Origin: Gemmobacter nectariphilus
GTDB taxonomy: Bacteria > Pseudomonadota > Alphaproteobacteria > Rhodobacterales > Rhodobacteraceae
Assembly (NCBI GenBank): GCA_020721445.1
Contig: DYMU01000019.1
Location: forward strand, 1-56,925
Direction: 5' to 3'
Length of the DNA: 56,925 nt
The notes under the pieces are model-generated. The model did no database searches. It worked only from the letters and a program-made list of their open reading frames with translations, and was not told the origin of the DNA. The position numbers and the translations under genes are program-made. Positions 18,219 through 27,221 of the stretch are shown here, piece after piece (within the stretch, counting starts at the first letter, position 1; each line of letters opens with the position of its first letter).

Positions 18219-19060
18219 TCTGGCTGCTGGGCGCGGTGCTGTTCTGGCTGGCGGCATGGGCAGTCAATGCCCGCATCGCCGCCAGCCCGCTGGGCCAGCG
18301 GCAGGCGGGCCGCCTGATGGTGGCGGGGCTGTTCGGCATCACCGTGCTGGTGCTGTGGGAAGGGCTGGTGCGCGGCTTTGGCGTGCCTGCGGTCATCTTG
18401 CCGGGGCCGTCGATCATTGGCCCCACGATTGCCGGCAACCTTGGCACACTCTGGGCCGATTTCGTGCAGACCGTGATCAAGGGCGCGCTGTCGGGCTTTG
18501 CCATCGGGGCTGTAGCGGCCTTTGTCACCGCCATTGCCATCGACCGCTCGCCGTTTTTGCAAAAGGGCCTGCTGCCGATCGGCAATTTCGTCTCGGCGCT
18601 GCCGATTGTTGGCCTCGCCCCGGTGCTGGTGATGTGGTTCGGCTTTGACTGGCAGTCGAAGGCCGCCGTGGTGGTGGTGATGGTGTTCTTTCCGCTTTTG
18701 GTGAACATGGTGGCGGGGTTGCAGGCCACCGACCGCCTCAGCCGCGATCTGATGGCCACCTGGTCGGCCAGCTATTGGCAGGCCTTGTTCAAGCTGCGCC
18801 TGCCCGCGGCGATGCCCTTTGCCTTCAACGGCCTGAAAATCGCCGCCACCCTTGCGCTGATCGGTGCGATTGTTGCCGAGTTTTTCGGCAGCCCGATCGT
18901 CGGCATGGGCTTTCGTATCAGCACCGAGGTGGGCCGGCTGGGCCTTGACATGGTCTGGGCCGAAATTGCGGTGGCGGCCTTGGCCGGATCGGCGCTTTAT
19001 GGGGTCATCGCCTTGATCGAATCTTGGGTGACGTTCTGGCACCCAAGCCAACGGAAGTAA
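18215..19060 (+). CDS. ABC transporter permease 2, pyrimidine operon
   Basis: A 281-residue membrane protein of the same class as permease 1: two N-terminal membrane segments, then a BPD_transp_1 core with SALPIVGLAPVLVMWFGFDW and the contact loop TWSASYWQALFKLRLPAAMPF. ATG 18215 forms an ATGA overlap with the stop of permease 1. It is probably the second half of a heterodimeric channel. The binding-protein gene follows after 38 bases. Confidence 0.9.
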   Translation: MIWLLGAVLFWLAAWAVNARIAASPLGQRQAGRLMVAGLFGITVLVLWEGLVRGFGVPAVILPGPSIIGPTIAGNLGTLWADFVQTVIKGALSGFAIGAVAAFVTAIAIDRSPFLQKGLLPIGNFVSALPIVGLAPVLVMWFGFDWQSKAAVVVVMVFFPLLVNMVAGLQATDRLSRDLMATWSASYWQALFKLRLPAAMPFAFNGLKIAATLALIGAIVAEFFGSPIVGMGFRISTEVGRLGLDMVWAEIAVAALAGSALYGVIALIESWVTFWHPSQRK

Positions 19061-19098
19061 CCGCCCCCGTCAGAGGGGCCCAACACGGAGGTCTACGC

Positions 19099-20076
19099 AT
19101 GAAGAAGCTTCTCTCTGCCGCCGTCTTTGCCGCCCTTGGCACCGGCGCGCAGGCGCAGGATGTCACGCTGCAACTCAAATGGGTGACGCAGGCGCAATTC
19201 GCGGGCTATTACGTGGCCGCGGCCAAGGGCTTTTACGAAGAAGAAGGCCTGAACGTCACCATAAAGCCCGGTGGCCCGGACATCGCACCAACACAGGTGA
19301 TCGCCGGCGGCGGTGCCGATGTGATCGTCGAATGGATGCCCGCTGCCCTTGCCGCCCGCGAAAAGGGCCTGCCGCTGGTCAATATCGCGCAGCCGTTCAA
19401 ATCGTCGGGCATGATGCTGACCTGCCTCAAGGAAACCGGCATCACCGCCCCTGCCGATTTCGCCGACAAGACGCTGGGCGTCTGGTTTTACGGCAACGAA
19501 TACCCGTTCCTGTCGTGGATGAGCCAGTTGAACCTGAAAACCGATGGCTCGGCCGGTGGCGTCACCGTGCTCAAGCAAGGCTTCAACGTTGACCCTCTGC
19601 TGCAAAAACAGGCCGCCTGCATCTCGACCATGACCTATAACGAATACTGGCAGGTCATCGACGCCGGCATCGCCGAGGCCGATCTGGTGACCTTCAAGTA
19701 TCAGGATCAGGGCGTGGCCACCATGGAAGACGGGCTTTACGTGCTGGAAGACAGCCTGAAAGACCAGGCGTTCGAAGACAAGATGGTCAAGTTCGTGCGC
19801 GCCAGCATGAAAGGCTGGAAATACGCCGAAGCCAATGCGGACGAGGCGGCGATGATCGTGCTGGAAAACGACGAAACAGGCGCGCAGACCGAAACCCACC
19901 AAAAACGGATGATGTCCGAGGTGGCCAAGCTGACCGCCGGATCAAATGGGGCGCTGGACCCGGCTGATTACGACCGCACCGTCGCCTCGCTCTTGTCGCC
20001 CGGCTCGGACCCGGTGATCTCGAAGGCCCCCGAGGGTGCCTGGACCCATCAAATCACCGACAAGGCGCTGCAATAA
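19099..20076 (+). CDS. ABC transporter substrate-binding protein (NMT1/THI5-like), pyrimidine operon
   Basis: A 325-residue periplasmic protein with a signal peptide (MKKLLSAAVFAALGTGAQA). LQLKWVTQAQFAGYYVAAAK, GFYEEEGLNVTIKPGG and the ADVIVEWMPAAL region are hallmarks of the NMT1/THI5-like group that binds pyrimidine or thiamine-precursor ligands. Downstream of two pyrimidine-degrading enzymes, the likely ligand is a pyrimidine base, though HMP-like compounds remain possible. ATG 19099 follows CGGAGGT. It is the last gene of the operon. Confidence 0.9.
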   Translation: MKKLLSAAVFAALGTGAQAQDVTLQLKWVTQAQFAGYYVAAAKGFYEEEGLNVTIKPGGPDIAPTQVIAGGGADVIVEWMPAALAAREKGLPLVNIAQPFKSSGMMLTCLKETGITAPADFADKTLGVWFYGNEYPFLSWMSQLNLKTDGSAGGVTVLKQGFNVDPLLQKQAACISTMTYNEYWQVIDAGIAEADLVTFKYQDQGVATMEDGLYVLEDSLKDQAFEDKMVKFVRASMKGWKYAEANADEAAMIVLENDETGAQTETHQKRMMSEVAKLTAGSNGALDPADYDRTVASLLSPGSDPVISKAPEGAWTHQITDKALQ

Positions 20077-20098
20077 GCCAGTCTTGACGCAAATGAGA

Positions 20099-20120
20099 AT
20101 CCGGCGTTGGCGCGCCGGAT
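20099..20120 (+). terminator. Hairpin after the pyrimidine operon
   Basis: ATCCGGCG (20099-20106) pairs with CGCCGGAT (20113-20120) around a 6-base loop, followed by GTTTGT. The T tract is weak, so this may be an attenuated or Rho-assisted end of the operon. Confidence 0.55.
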
Positions 20121-20138
20121 GTTTGTCGCCCCAAGGAT

Positions 20139-20234
20139 GGGGGCTCTGCCCCCAAACCCCCGGAGTATTTTCCAAGCAGCAATGCCACAGACCCGCCTTG
20201 GCTTTGCTGCTTTTGAAATACTCCCGCCGGAGGC
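20139..20234. repeat. Inverted pair of the dispersed intergenic repeat
   Basis: A GGGGGC-TCT-GCCCCC hairpin (20139-20153) is followed by GGAGTATTTTCCAAGCAGCA (from 20162). The inverted copy TTGCTGCTTTTGAAATACTC starts at 20204 and runs into CCGCCGGAGG. The 21-base arms match at 18 positions and could fold into a large hairpin between the convergent binding-protein and DUF3422 genes. Confidence 0.8.
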
Positions 20235-20258
20235 TTCGACGCAGGCCAGAGGGCACCG

Positions 20259-21542
20259 TCAGTGCAGATGATGCTTGATCCGCTGCACCATCAGCCAGAC
20301 GCCGAAAATGACCAGCGGGGTCAGCCCGACCATCATCAGCTCTTTGCTGACGCCAAGATAGGCGGCCAGCGGATAGACCACATAGGCCGCCAGCGATACC
20401 GCGTAATAGCTGATCGCCACGGTGGAAAGCCCTTCGACGGTGCGTTGCAGGCGCAGCTGCACATCGGCGCGTTTGTCCATGCTTTCCAGCAGCTTCTGGT
20501 TCTGCGCCGAGCGGTCGACATCCACCCGCGTGCGCAGAAGTTCGGCCGCGCGTTGGGCGCGTTCGGCCATGCTGTTCAACCGGCCTTCCGCCGACTTCAC
20601 CGTGCGCATGGCCGGGTCATAGCGGCGCATCATGAATTCGGCAAAGGTCTGGCGGCCATTGATGCGGGTCTCGCGCATCACCTGAATCCGCTGGTTCACA
20701 ATCGCCTCATAGGCCGCCGTGGCCCCAAAGCGGAACGAGTATTTCACCGCCAGGCTTTCCAACTCGGCCGAGATTTCCAGCAGGTCGTGCAGCATCGTCT
20801 CGGGGCTGCGGCTGGAGCCGTCAAGTGCGGTGACCAGTCCCGACAGGCGCGGGTCCAGCGCGTTCAGCCGGGCATTCAGGTCGCGCACCCGGACCAGACC
20901 CAGCATCGACATGGCGCGATAGGTTTCCACCTCGCACAGGCGCTGCACGATCCGGCCCACGCGCCGCGACGAGGTGCCGGGCCGCACGAACACCGCAAAG
21001 CGCATGTGGCCCGACGGATCGATCCGGAAATCGCCGGCCACAATCGCCGCGCCATCCACCACCTTGGCCACGGCAAGGCTTTCGGGCACGAACCAGTCTT
21101 CGATCTTGGTCAAAGCCTCGGTTTCATCATCGGGCAGGTGTTCGATCCGGATCAGCACGGAACACAGCCGCTTGCCGGGGGCCGCGTTCAACCATTCCTC
21201 GGGGAAGATCTCGGCCTCGGCGGGGTCAAACGGGCGCTGCGACAGGCCTTTGCTGAAGGCGGAATAGGTGACGAACTCGGTATGGCTTTCCCATTTCAGG
21301 TGATGCCGACCCATTTCGCCATAGAAGTGCGTGGCCTCGGGTTGTGGATGGCTACCGGTGTGGCGGTTCAAAAGCGCCACCAGATGCGCACGGTCAAGGT
21401 TGCGGTCACGGCTGGCCGCGTCCACAGGCTCCTTGATGGCAAGGTAGACCGCCGTGCCCGGCACCTCAAGCGCCGGGAAGGGCCGGGCGTGAAGTTCGTT
21501 GACGATGGTATAGCGTTGCGGGTGATCGGCAAGGATGGGCAT
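20259..21542 (-). CDS. DUF3422 family membrane protein
   Basis: A 427-residue protein of the DUF3422 family, with the N-terminal VNELHARPFPALEVP signature and a middle region rich in charged helices (RMLNSMAERAQRAAELL-type coiled coil). Two C-terminal membrane segments (about 365-385 and 395-415) precede the tail RIKHHLH. The family is common in alpha- and betaproteobacteria and its function is unknown. The layout suggests a membrane-anchored cytoplasmic protein. It ends in the repeat-bearing gap that follows the pyrimidine operon. Confidence 0.88.
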   Translation of the reverse strand: MPILADHPQRYTIVNELHARPFPALEVPGTAVYLAIKEPVDAASRDRNLDRAHLVALLNRHTGSHPQPEATHFYGEMGRHHLKWESHTEFVTYSAFSKGLSQRPFDPAEAEIFPEEWLNAAPGKRLCSVLIRIEHLPDDETEALTKIEDWFVPESLAVAKVVDGAAIVAGDFRIDPSGHMRFAVFVRPGTSSRRVGRIVQRLCEVETYRAMSMLGLVRVRDLNARLNALDPRLSGLVTALDGSSRSPETMLHDLLEISAELESLAVKYSFRFGATAAYEAIVNQRIQVMRETRINGRQTFAEFMMRRYDPAMRTVKSAEGRLNSMAERAQRAAELLRTRVDVDRSAQNQKLLESMDKRADVQLRLQRTVEGLSTVAISYYAVSLAAYVVYPLAAYLGVSKELMMVGLTPLVIFGVWLMVQRIKHHLH

Positions 21543-21651
21543 GGCGCGGGGCTTTCGCAGACGTTTCCTTTCACTTAGGCGCAGACGGTGACGGCGAAAA
21601 GACCTTTGAGGGAATACATGGGTATGCCGCCCGGCTGTTGCGCGAATGACA

Positions 21652-21681
21652 AAGGCCCCGGGCGGGGTGCGCCGGGGCCTT
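21652..21681 (-). terminator. Hairpin terminator after pntB
   Basis: AAGGCCCCGG (21652-21661) pairs with CCGGGGCCTT (21672-21681), a 10-bp stem. On the minus strand it is followed by TTTGTC, which suits termination of the pntA-pntB operon. It also lies upstream of the DUF3422 gene on the same strand. Confidence 0.65.
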
Positions 21682-21706
21682 GCCTGTTTTCGCGCCGGGC
21701 CGCGCG

Positions 21707-23143
21707 TCAGTCGATCATCGGCAGAAGGGCATCCAGCGATTTCTTGGCGTCACCATAGAACATGCGGGTATTTTCCTTGTAGAACAACGGGTTCTCGATG
21801 CCGGAATAGCCGGTGCCCTGCCCGCGCTTGGACACGAACACCTGCTTGGCCTTCCAGCATTCCAACACCGGCATCCCGGCGATGGGGCTGTTGGGGTCTT
21901 CCTGCGCCGCCGGGTTGACGATGTCGTTTGACCCGATGACGATCGCCACATCGGTTGACGGGAAATCCTCGTTGATCTCATCCATTTCCAGCACGATGTC
22001 ATAGGGCACCTTGGCTTCGGCCAGCAGCACGTTCATGTGCCCCGGCAAACGCCCTGCGACGGGGTGGATGGCAAAGCGCACGGTCTTGCCCGCCGCGCGC
22101 AGCTTGCGCGTCAACTCGCTGACCGACTGCTGTGCCTGCGCCACCGCCATGCCATAGCCGGGGATGATGATGATGCTGTCGGCATCGTTCAACGCTGCTG
22201 CCACGCCTTCGGCGTCAATCACGATCTGCTCGCCCGTGACCTCCATCGCTGGGCCGGTTGTGCCGCCAAAACCGCCAAGGATCACGCTGATGAAGCTGCG
22301 GTTCATCGCCTTGCACATAATATACGACAGGATCGCGCCCGACGAGCCGACCAGCGCGCCGACCACGATCAGAAGGTCATTGCCAAGCGAAAAGCCGATG
22401 GCCGCTGCCGCCCAGCCGGAATAGCTGTTCAGCATCGACACCACCACCGGCATGTCGGCGCCGCCGATGCCCATGATCAGGTGATAGCCGATGAAGAACG
22501 CCGCCAGCGTCATCACCACCAGCGCCATCGACGACCCGGTTTGCAGATAGACCAGCAGCAGCAACAGCGACACCGCCGCCGCCCCGGCGTTCAGCATATG
22601 CCCGCCTGGCAGTTTCTTGGCCTTGCCATCCACCTTGCCCGCCAGTTTGCCAAAGGCGATGACAGAGCCGGTGAAGGTGACGGCCCCGATGAACACGCCA
22701 AGGAAGGTTTCCACCCGCAGGATCGAAATCTCAACCGGTGATTTGTGCGCGATCACGCCGGCAAAGCCGGTCAGGGCGGCCCTGGCCTCTTCGGACAAAC
22801 CGAACAGCCGGCTCATCTCGATATGGGTGTTGAAGCCGATGAACACCGCGGCAAGGCCAACAAGGCTGTGCATCGCCGCCACAAGCTGCGGCATTTCGGT
22901 CATCTGCACGCGCTGTGCCACGACATAGCCAATCGCGCCGCCAGCGATCAGCATGACCGCCGAGATCGCCCAATTGCCTGCGCCCGGCCCGATCAGCGTG
23001 GCGACAACCGCCAGCGCCATGCCGGCAATGCCATACCAGACCGCGCGCTTGGCACTTTCCTGACCCGACAGCCCGCCCAGCGACAGGATGAACAAAATGG
23101 CTGCGACCACATAGGCGGCCGTGGTAAATCCGTAATCCATCAA
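21707..23143 (-). CDS. pntB: NAD(P) transhydrogenase subunit beta
   Basis: A 478-residue subunit of the proton-translocating transhydrogenase, which drives NADH + NADP+ to NAD+ + NADPH with proton entry. About nine membrane segments fill the first 270 residues. The NADP-binding domain III follows, with the fingerprint [10 protein letters not shown] and the loops [19 protein letters not shown] and [20 protein letters not shown]. The start ATG lies 9 bases after the pntA stop, so the two form an operon. In a phototroph this enzyme is a main NADPH source. Confidence 0.95.
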   Translation of the reverse strand: MMDYGFTTAAYVVAAILFILSLGGLSGQESAKRAVWYGIAGMALAVVATLIGPGAGNWAISAVMLIAGGAIGYVVAQRVQMTEMPQLVAAMHSLVGLAAVFIGFNTHIEMSRLFGLSEEARAALTGFAGVIAHKSPVEISILRVETFLGVFIGAVTFTGSVIAFGKLAGKVDGKAKKLPGGHMLNAGAAAVSLLLLLVYLQTGSSMALVVMTLAAFFIGYHLIMGIGGADMPVVVSMLNSYSGWAAAAIGFSLGNDLLIVVGALVGSSGAILSYIMCKAMNRSFISVILGGFGGTTGPAMEVTGEQIVIDAEGVAAALNDADSIIIIPGYGMAVAQAQQSVSELTRKLRAAGKTVRFAIHPVAGRLPGHMNVLLAEAKVPYDIVLEMDEINEDFPSTDVAIVIGSNDIVNPAAQEDPNSPIAGMPVLECWKAKQVFVSKRGQGTGYSGIENPLFYKENTRMFYGDAKKSLDALLPMID

Positions 23144-23152
23144 CCGATCCCC

Positions 23153-24724
23153 TTACGATTTCTGGAACATGGCAAGCATGCGCCGGGTGACAAGAAAGCC
23201 GCCGAAGATATTGATTCCGGCCATGAAAACCGACAACGCCGCCAGCAGGATGATCAGGTAAGATCCAGATCCGATCTGCATCAACGCACCAAGGATGATG
23301 ATCGACGAAATCGCGTTGGTGACGGCCATCAGCGGCGTGTGCAGGCTGTGGCTGACATTCCAGATCACGGAAAAGCCGATGAACACCGCCAGCACGAACA
23401 CGATGAAGTGCTGCATGAAACTGGCCGGGGCGACAAGGCCAAGGCCCAGCATGATGGCGCCGCCAATGGCCAGCATCCCCACCTGATTGCGGGTCTGGGT
23501 CTTGAAGGCGGCGACTTCCTGCGCGCGCTTTTCAGCCGGGGTCAGTTCCACGGCTTTCGGCTTGGGCTTGGCCGCCGCAATCGCGGCGATCTTGGGCGGC
23601 GGTGGCGGGAAGGTCACGGCCCCGTCGCGGGTGACGGTGGCCCCCCGGATCACGTCATCTTCCATGTTATGGACGATCACACCATCTTTCTTTGGTGTAA
23701 GATCGGTCAGCATGTGCCTGATATTGGTGGAATAAAGCGTTGATGCCTGCGCCGCCATCCGGCTGGGGAAATCGGTATAGCCCACAACCGTCACGCCGTT
23801 GTCGGACACGATCTTCTGGTCGGGCACGGTCAGGTCACAGTTGCCGCCGCGTTCGGCGGCAAGGTCCACAATCACCGATCCCGGCTTCATCATCTGCACC
23901 ATATCTGCCGTCCACAGCTTTGGCGCGGGCCTGCCGGGGATCAGGGCGGTGGTGATCACGATGTCCATCTCGGGCGCGAGTTCGCGGAACTTGGCCAGTT
24001 GCGCCTCGCGGAACTCGGGGCTGGAGGGGGCCGCATAGCCGCCCGTCGCCGCGCCATCCTGCTTGTCGTCAAACTCGAGGAACACAAAGTTAGCGCCCAT
24101 CGATTCGATCTGCTCCGACACTTCGGGGCGCACATCAAAGGCATAGACGATCGCGCCAAGGCTGGTCGCGGTGCCGATGGCGGCAAGACCCGCCACCCCG
24201 GCGCCGACGATCAGCACCTTGGCAGGGGGCACCTTGCCCGCTGCTGTAACCTGCCCGGTGAAGAAGCGGCCAAAGTTGTTGCCGGCCTCGATCACCGCGC
24301 GATAGCCTGCGATGTTGGCCATCGACGACAGCGCGTCCATCTTTTGCGCCCGGCTGATGCGCGGCACCATGTCCATGGCCACAACGGTCGCGCCCTGCGC
24401 GGCAATCTGCGCCAGCAAATCGGGGTTCTGGGCGGGCCAGAAGAAGGAAATCAGGGTCTGGCCCGATTTCAGCAGCTTTGCCTCATCCGCTTCGGGCCCG
24501 CGCACCTTGACCACCACATCGGCGGCGTCAAACAGCGCCTGTGCCGAGGCGACAACCTCGACCCCGACCTTTGCATAGCTGGCATCGGAAAAGCCTGCCT
24601 TGGCCCCCGCGCCGCTTTCAATCAGGCAGCTATGGCCAAGCTTTGCCAGTTGCACAGCCGAATCCGGCGTCATGGCGACCCGGTGTTCGCCCTCGAATAT
24701 CTCTTTCGGTGCCCCGATCTTCAC
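23153..24724 (-). CDS. pntA: NAD(P) transhydrogenase subunit alpha
   Basis: A 523-residue fused alpha subunit. The NAD-binding domain I covers about residues 1-385, with [19 protein letters not shown] at the start, [20 protein letters not shown] as the dinucleotide fold, and the mobile-loop region [16 protein letters not shown] Pro/Lys-rich linker and about four C-terminal membrane segments follow. I chose GTG 24724 because GGGGGAG lies just upstream and the conserved N-terminus begins there. An upstream in-frame extension of 62 codons is Arg/Cys-rich and not conserved. It is the first gene of the pntA-pntB operon. Confidence 0.93.
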   Translation of the reverse strand: MKIGAPKEIFEGEHRVAMTPDSAVQLAKLGHSCLIESGAGAKAGFSDASYAKVGVEVVASAQALFDAADVVVKVRGPEADEAKLLKSGQTLISFFWPAQNPDLLAQIAAQGATVVAMDMVPRISRAQKMDALSSMANIAGYRAVIEAGNNFGRFFTGQVTAAGKVPPAKVLIVGAGVAGLAAIGTATSLGAIVYAFDVRPEVSEQIESMGANFVFLEFDDKQDGAATGGYAAPSSPEFREAQLAKFRELAPEMDIVITTALIPGRPAPKLWTADMVQMMKPGSVIVDLAAERGGNCDLTVPDQKIVSDNGVTVVGYTDFPSRMAAQASTLYSTNIRHMLTDLTPKKDGVIVHNMEDDVIRGATVTRDGAVTFPPPPPKIAAIAAAKPKPKAVELTPAEKRAQEVAAFKTQTRNQVGMLAIGGAIMLGLGLVAPASFMQHFIVFVLAVFIGFSVIWNVSHSLHTPLMAVTNAISSIIILGALMQIGSGSYLIILLAALSVFMAGINIFGGFLVTRRMLAMFQKS

Positions 24725-24845
24725 TGCATCTCCCCCGCGATTTGATCTGCGCCTTGCGTCAGCGCGACAGTCTTCGGTCATCTCTGGCGGCCCACATACC
24801 ACCGCGCAAGAATATTTCAAACTCTTCCGGCAACTTGGCGTATTT

Positions 24846-25313
24846 CTACCGCAGCGACAAGCCGAACCAGCGCCCGGTGCGATGCGTCCAGTCGGTGAAG
24901 GCATCACCAAACAGGTCCCGCAGCAGCGCCTCTTCGGGCAGGATAAAGCGCCGTTGGATCAGCACCATGAAGCCGAACACCAAAGGGGCCGCCAAAGGCA
25001 CATCCCAGTACAGGATCACCCCCGCCAAGATCAGCGCATCGGCCAGATAGATCGGATTGCGCGACAGCCGGAACACGCCAGAGGTGACCAGCGCCGAAGG
25101 CCGTTCGCCCGGAATGACGGTGGTGCGCTTCAAAACCATCTGGCTGCCGGCAATCGCCGTCAGCCCCAGCCCGAAGACCACCATGGCCGTCCCCATCGTC
25201 TGCCCCGCCGGGCCGAACAGGTTCAGCGGTGCCAGCCGGTCCAGCAGCCAGACCAGCGCAAGGGTGCCCATCAGCCAGACCGGCGGCAGGTCGATCAGCC
25301 GCGACAGCTTCAT
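24846..25313 (-). CDS. Isoprenylcysteine carboxyl methyltransferase-like membrane protein
   Basis: A 155-residue integral membrane protein with about four hydrophobic segments. The C-terminal part reads [20 protein letters not shown] and [22 protein letters not shown], the pattern of the ICMT/PEMT-type membrane methyltransferases that use S-adenosylmethionine. The substrate is unknown. ATG 25313 overlaps the stop of the rhodanese gene by 4 bases (ATGA), so the two are coupled. An in-frame ATG at 25328 would overlap more. Confidence 0.82.
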   Translation of the reverse strand: MKLSRLIDLPPVWLMGTLALVWLLDRLAPLNLFGPAGQTMGTAMVVFGLGLTAIAGSQMVLKRTTVIPGERPSALVTSGVFRLSRNPIYLADALILAGVILYWDVPLAAPLVFGFMVLIQRRFILPEEALLRDLFGDAFTDWTHRTGRWFGLSLR

Positions 25314-25726
25314 GGCCGGGCCTGCCATGCGGTAATCCCGCCTTGCAGCACCACAACGTTGTCACGCCCCATCACCCGCGCGGCAAAGGCCGCCTGCGCC
25401 GACAGGCTGCCGGTGTTGCAATAGAGCACGACCAGGCCATCGGTCGGCAACTCGTCCAGCCGACCCGGCACCTCGCGCCATTCGATGTGGCGGGCGCCGT
25501 CAATCGCCCCCGCCGCAAACTCGGCCTCTGATCGCGTGTCGATGAAATGTACCGAAGGCAGCAGATCGGCCGTGATCTGGTCGGCCAGAATGACGCCCGC
25601 ATCATAGGGGGCAAAGTCCATGTAGCCGATGATTGCCTCGGCCAGATCGTCGGCACGGTCGTCGGCACCGGCCGCACCCGCCACAAGCGACGCGCCAAGC
25701 GCCAAGGCCAGACCAAATGTTCGCAT
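25310..25726 (-). CDS. Exported rhodanese-like protein
   Basis: A 138-residue protein with a signal peptide (MRTFGLALALGASLVAGAAGA) and one rhodanese domain. The active-site Cys is in LVVLYCNTGSLSAQAA, and HFIDTRSEAEFAAGAIDGA and LQGGITAWQ are typical. It likely handles sulfane sulfur or a thiol partner in the periplasm. It is coupled to the downstream membrane methyltransferase and divergent from kynureninase. Confidence 0.85.
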   Translation of the reverse strand: MRTFGLALALGASLVAGAAGADDRADDLAEAIIGYMDFAPYDAGVILADQITADLLPSVHFIDTRSEAEFAAGAIDGARHIEWREVPGRLDELPTDGLVVLYCNTGSLSAQAAFAARVMGRDNVVVLQGGITAWQARP

Positions 25727-25862
25727 TCTTCCCCCGCCCGGCCTTATTCAGCGCGTTCAGATAGCGCCAACAGGGGGGGGCTGGCAACGGGATATCGCGC
25801 CGCATCAGGCTTGCGCGTGGCGCGTCTTTGGGCAAAGTGGCACAAAAGCTGCTGGAGCCCGC

Positions 25863-27056
25863 ATGACCGATTTCACCGCCACCCGCGCCCTGTTCCATCT
25901 GCCAGAAGGGGTGATCTATCTGGACGGCAACTCGTTGGGGCCAATGCCGAAAGCCGCCGCCGGACGCGTGGCTTCCTGCGTAACCGACGAATGGGGCGAC
26001 ATGCTGATCCGGGGCTGGAACGGGGCTGGCTGGATGGACCAGCCAAGCCGGCTTGGCGACCGCATCGCCCGGTTGATCGGGGCCGAGGCGGGCAGCGTGG
26101 TGCTGGGCGATACGCTGTCGATCAAGGTCTATCAGGCACTGGCCTCGGCTTTGGAACTGGTGCCCGACCGCCGGGTGATCTTGTCCGACACCGGCAATTT
26201 CCCGTCTGACCTGTATATGGCCGAAGGGCTGTGCCGGACCATGGGAAATGGCACCCGTCTTGTCACCGTCGCCCCGGAACAGGTGGCCGATGCAATTGAC
26301 AACAGTGTAGCGGTCCTGATGATCACCCAGGTCGATTACCGCACCGGCCGGATGCACGACATGGCCGACCTGACCGCCCGCGCCCATATGGCGGGGGCGC
26401 GGGTGGTCTGGGATCTGGCCCATTCGGCAGGCGCGCATCCGGTGGATCTGGCAGGGTGCGAGGCCGATTTCGCGGTGGGCTGCACCTATAAGTACCTGAA
26501 CTCCGGCCCCGGCGGTCCGGCATTCATCTATGTGGCCCCCCGCCATCAGGAAACCACGCGCCCTGCCCTGTCGGGCTGGCTGGGGCACGCGGCACCCTTT
26601 GCCTTCGAGCCGCAGTATCGCCCCGGTGCGGGGATTGAGCGGATGCGCGTCGGCACCCCGCCGGTGCTGCAACTGGCAGCCCTGGAGGCCAGCCTTGATA
26701 TCTGGGACACGGTCGACATGGCCGCCCTGCGCGCAAGATCGGTGGCGCTGTGCGAAGCCTTCATTGCCGGGGTCGAGGCCGCCTGCCCCGACCTGACCCT
26801 TGCCTCGCCGCGCGCGGCAGACCATCGCGGCAGTCAGGTCAGCTGGTCGCATCCCGAAGGCTATGCCATCATGCAGGCCCTGATCGCGCGTGGCGTGATC
26901 GGCGATTTCCGCGCACCCGATATCCTGCGCTTTGGCCTTACCCCGCTTTACACCAACGACGCCGATGTGGCGGGTGCGGTGGCCGCGCTGTCAGACATCA
27001 TGGCCAGCCGCGCCTGGGACCGGCCCGCGTTCCGGGCGCGGGCGCAGGTAACCTGA
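25863..27056 (+). CDS. kynU: Kynureninase
   Basis: A 397-residue PLP enzyme that splits kynurenine to anthranilate and alanine. YLDGNSLGPMPK near the N-terminus, DTGNFPSDLYMAEGL, VWDLAHSAGAHPVDL and the PLP-Lys segment VGCTYKYLNSGPGGPAF are characteristic. ATG 25863 has a GGAG about 8 bases upstream. No tryptophan dioxygenase or kynurenine formamidase gene lies nearby, so the rest of the pathway must be elsewhere. Confidence 0.94.
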   Translation: MTDFTATRALFHLPEGVIYLDGNSLGPMPKAAAGRVASCVTDEWGDMLIRGWNGAGWMDQPSRLGDRIARLIGAEAGSVVLGDTLSIKVYQALASALELVPDRRVILSDTGNFPSDLYMAEGLCRTMGNGTRLVTVAPEQVADAIDNSVAVLMITQVDYRTGRMHDMADLTARAHMAGARVVWDLAHSAGAHPVDLAGCEADFAVGCTYKYLNSGPGGPAFIYVAPRHQETTRPALSGWLGHAAPFAFEPQYRPGAGIERMRVGTPPVLQLAALEASLDIWDTVDMAALRARSVALCEAFIAGVEAACPDLTLASPRAADHRGSQVSWSHPEGYAIMQALIARGVIGDFRAPDILRFGLTPLYTNDADVAGAVAALSDIMASRAWDRPAFRARAQVT

Positions 27057-27221
27057 CCCGCCGTTGTCGGCCCCGGCAGCCGGAAAAAAACCCGCAAACA
27101 CGCCGCATGATGCGACATCAGGGCGCGGAGGGGCTTTGACGTCATTTCCTGCCTCCGTTATGGTGGCCGGTGGGACTCACGGGCTTTGCGCCGATCGAAC
27201 GGTATTTTCAGGATTGTAACG

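Noticed and set aside
24725-24910. 62-codon N-terminal extension of pntA
   Set aside because: It is Arg/Cys-rich and not conserved. GTG 24724 has a good ribosome-binding site and the family N-terminus.
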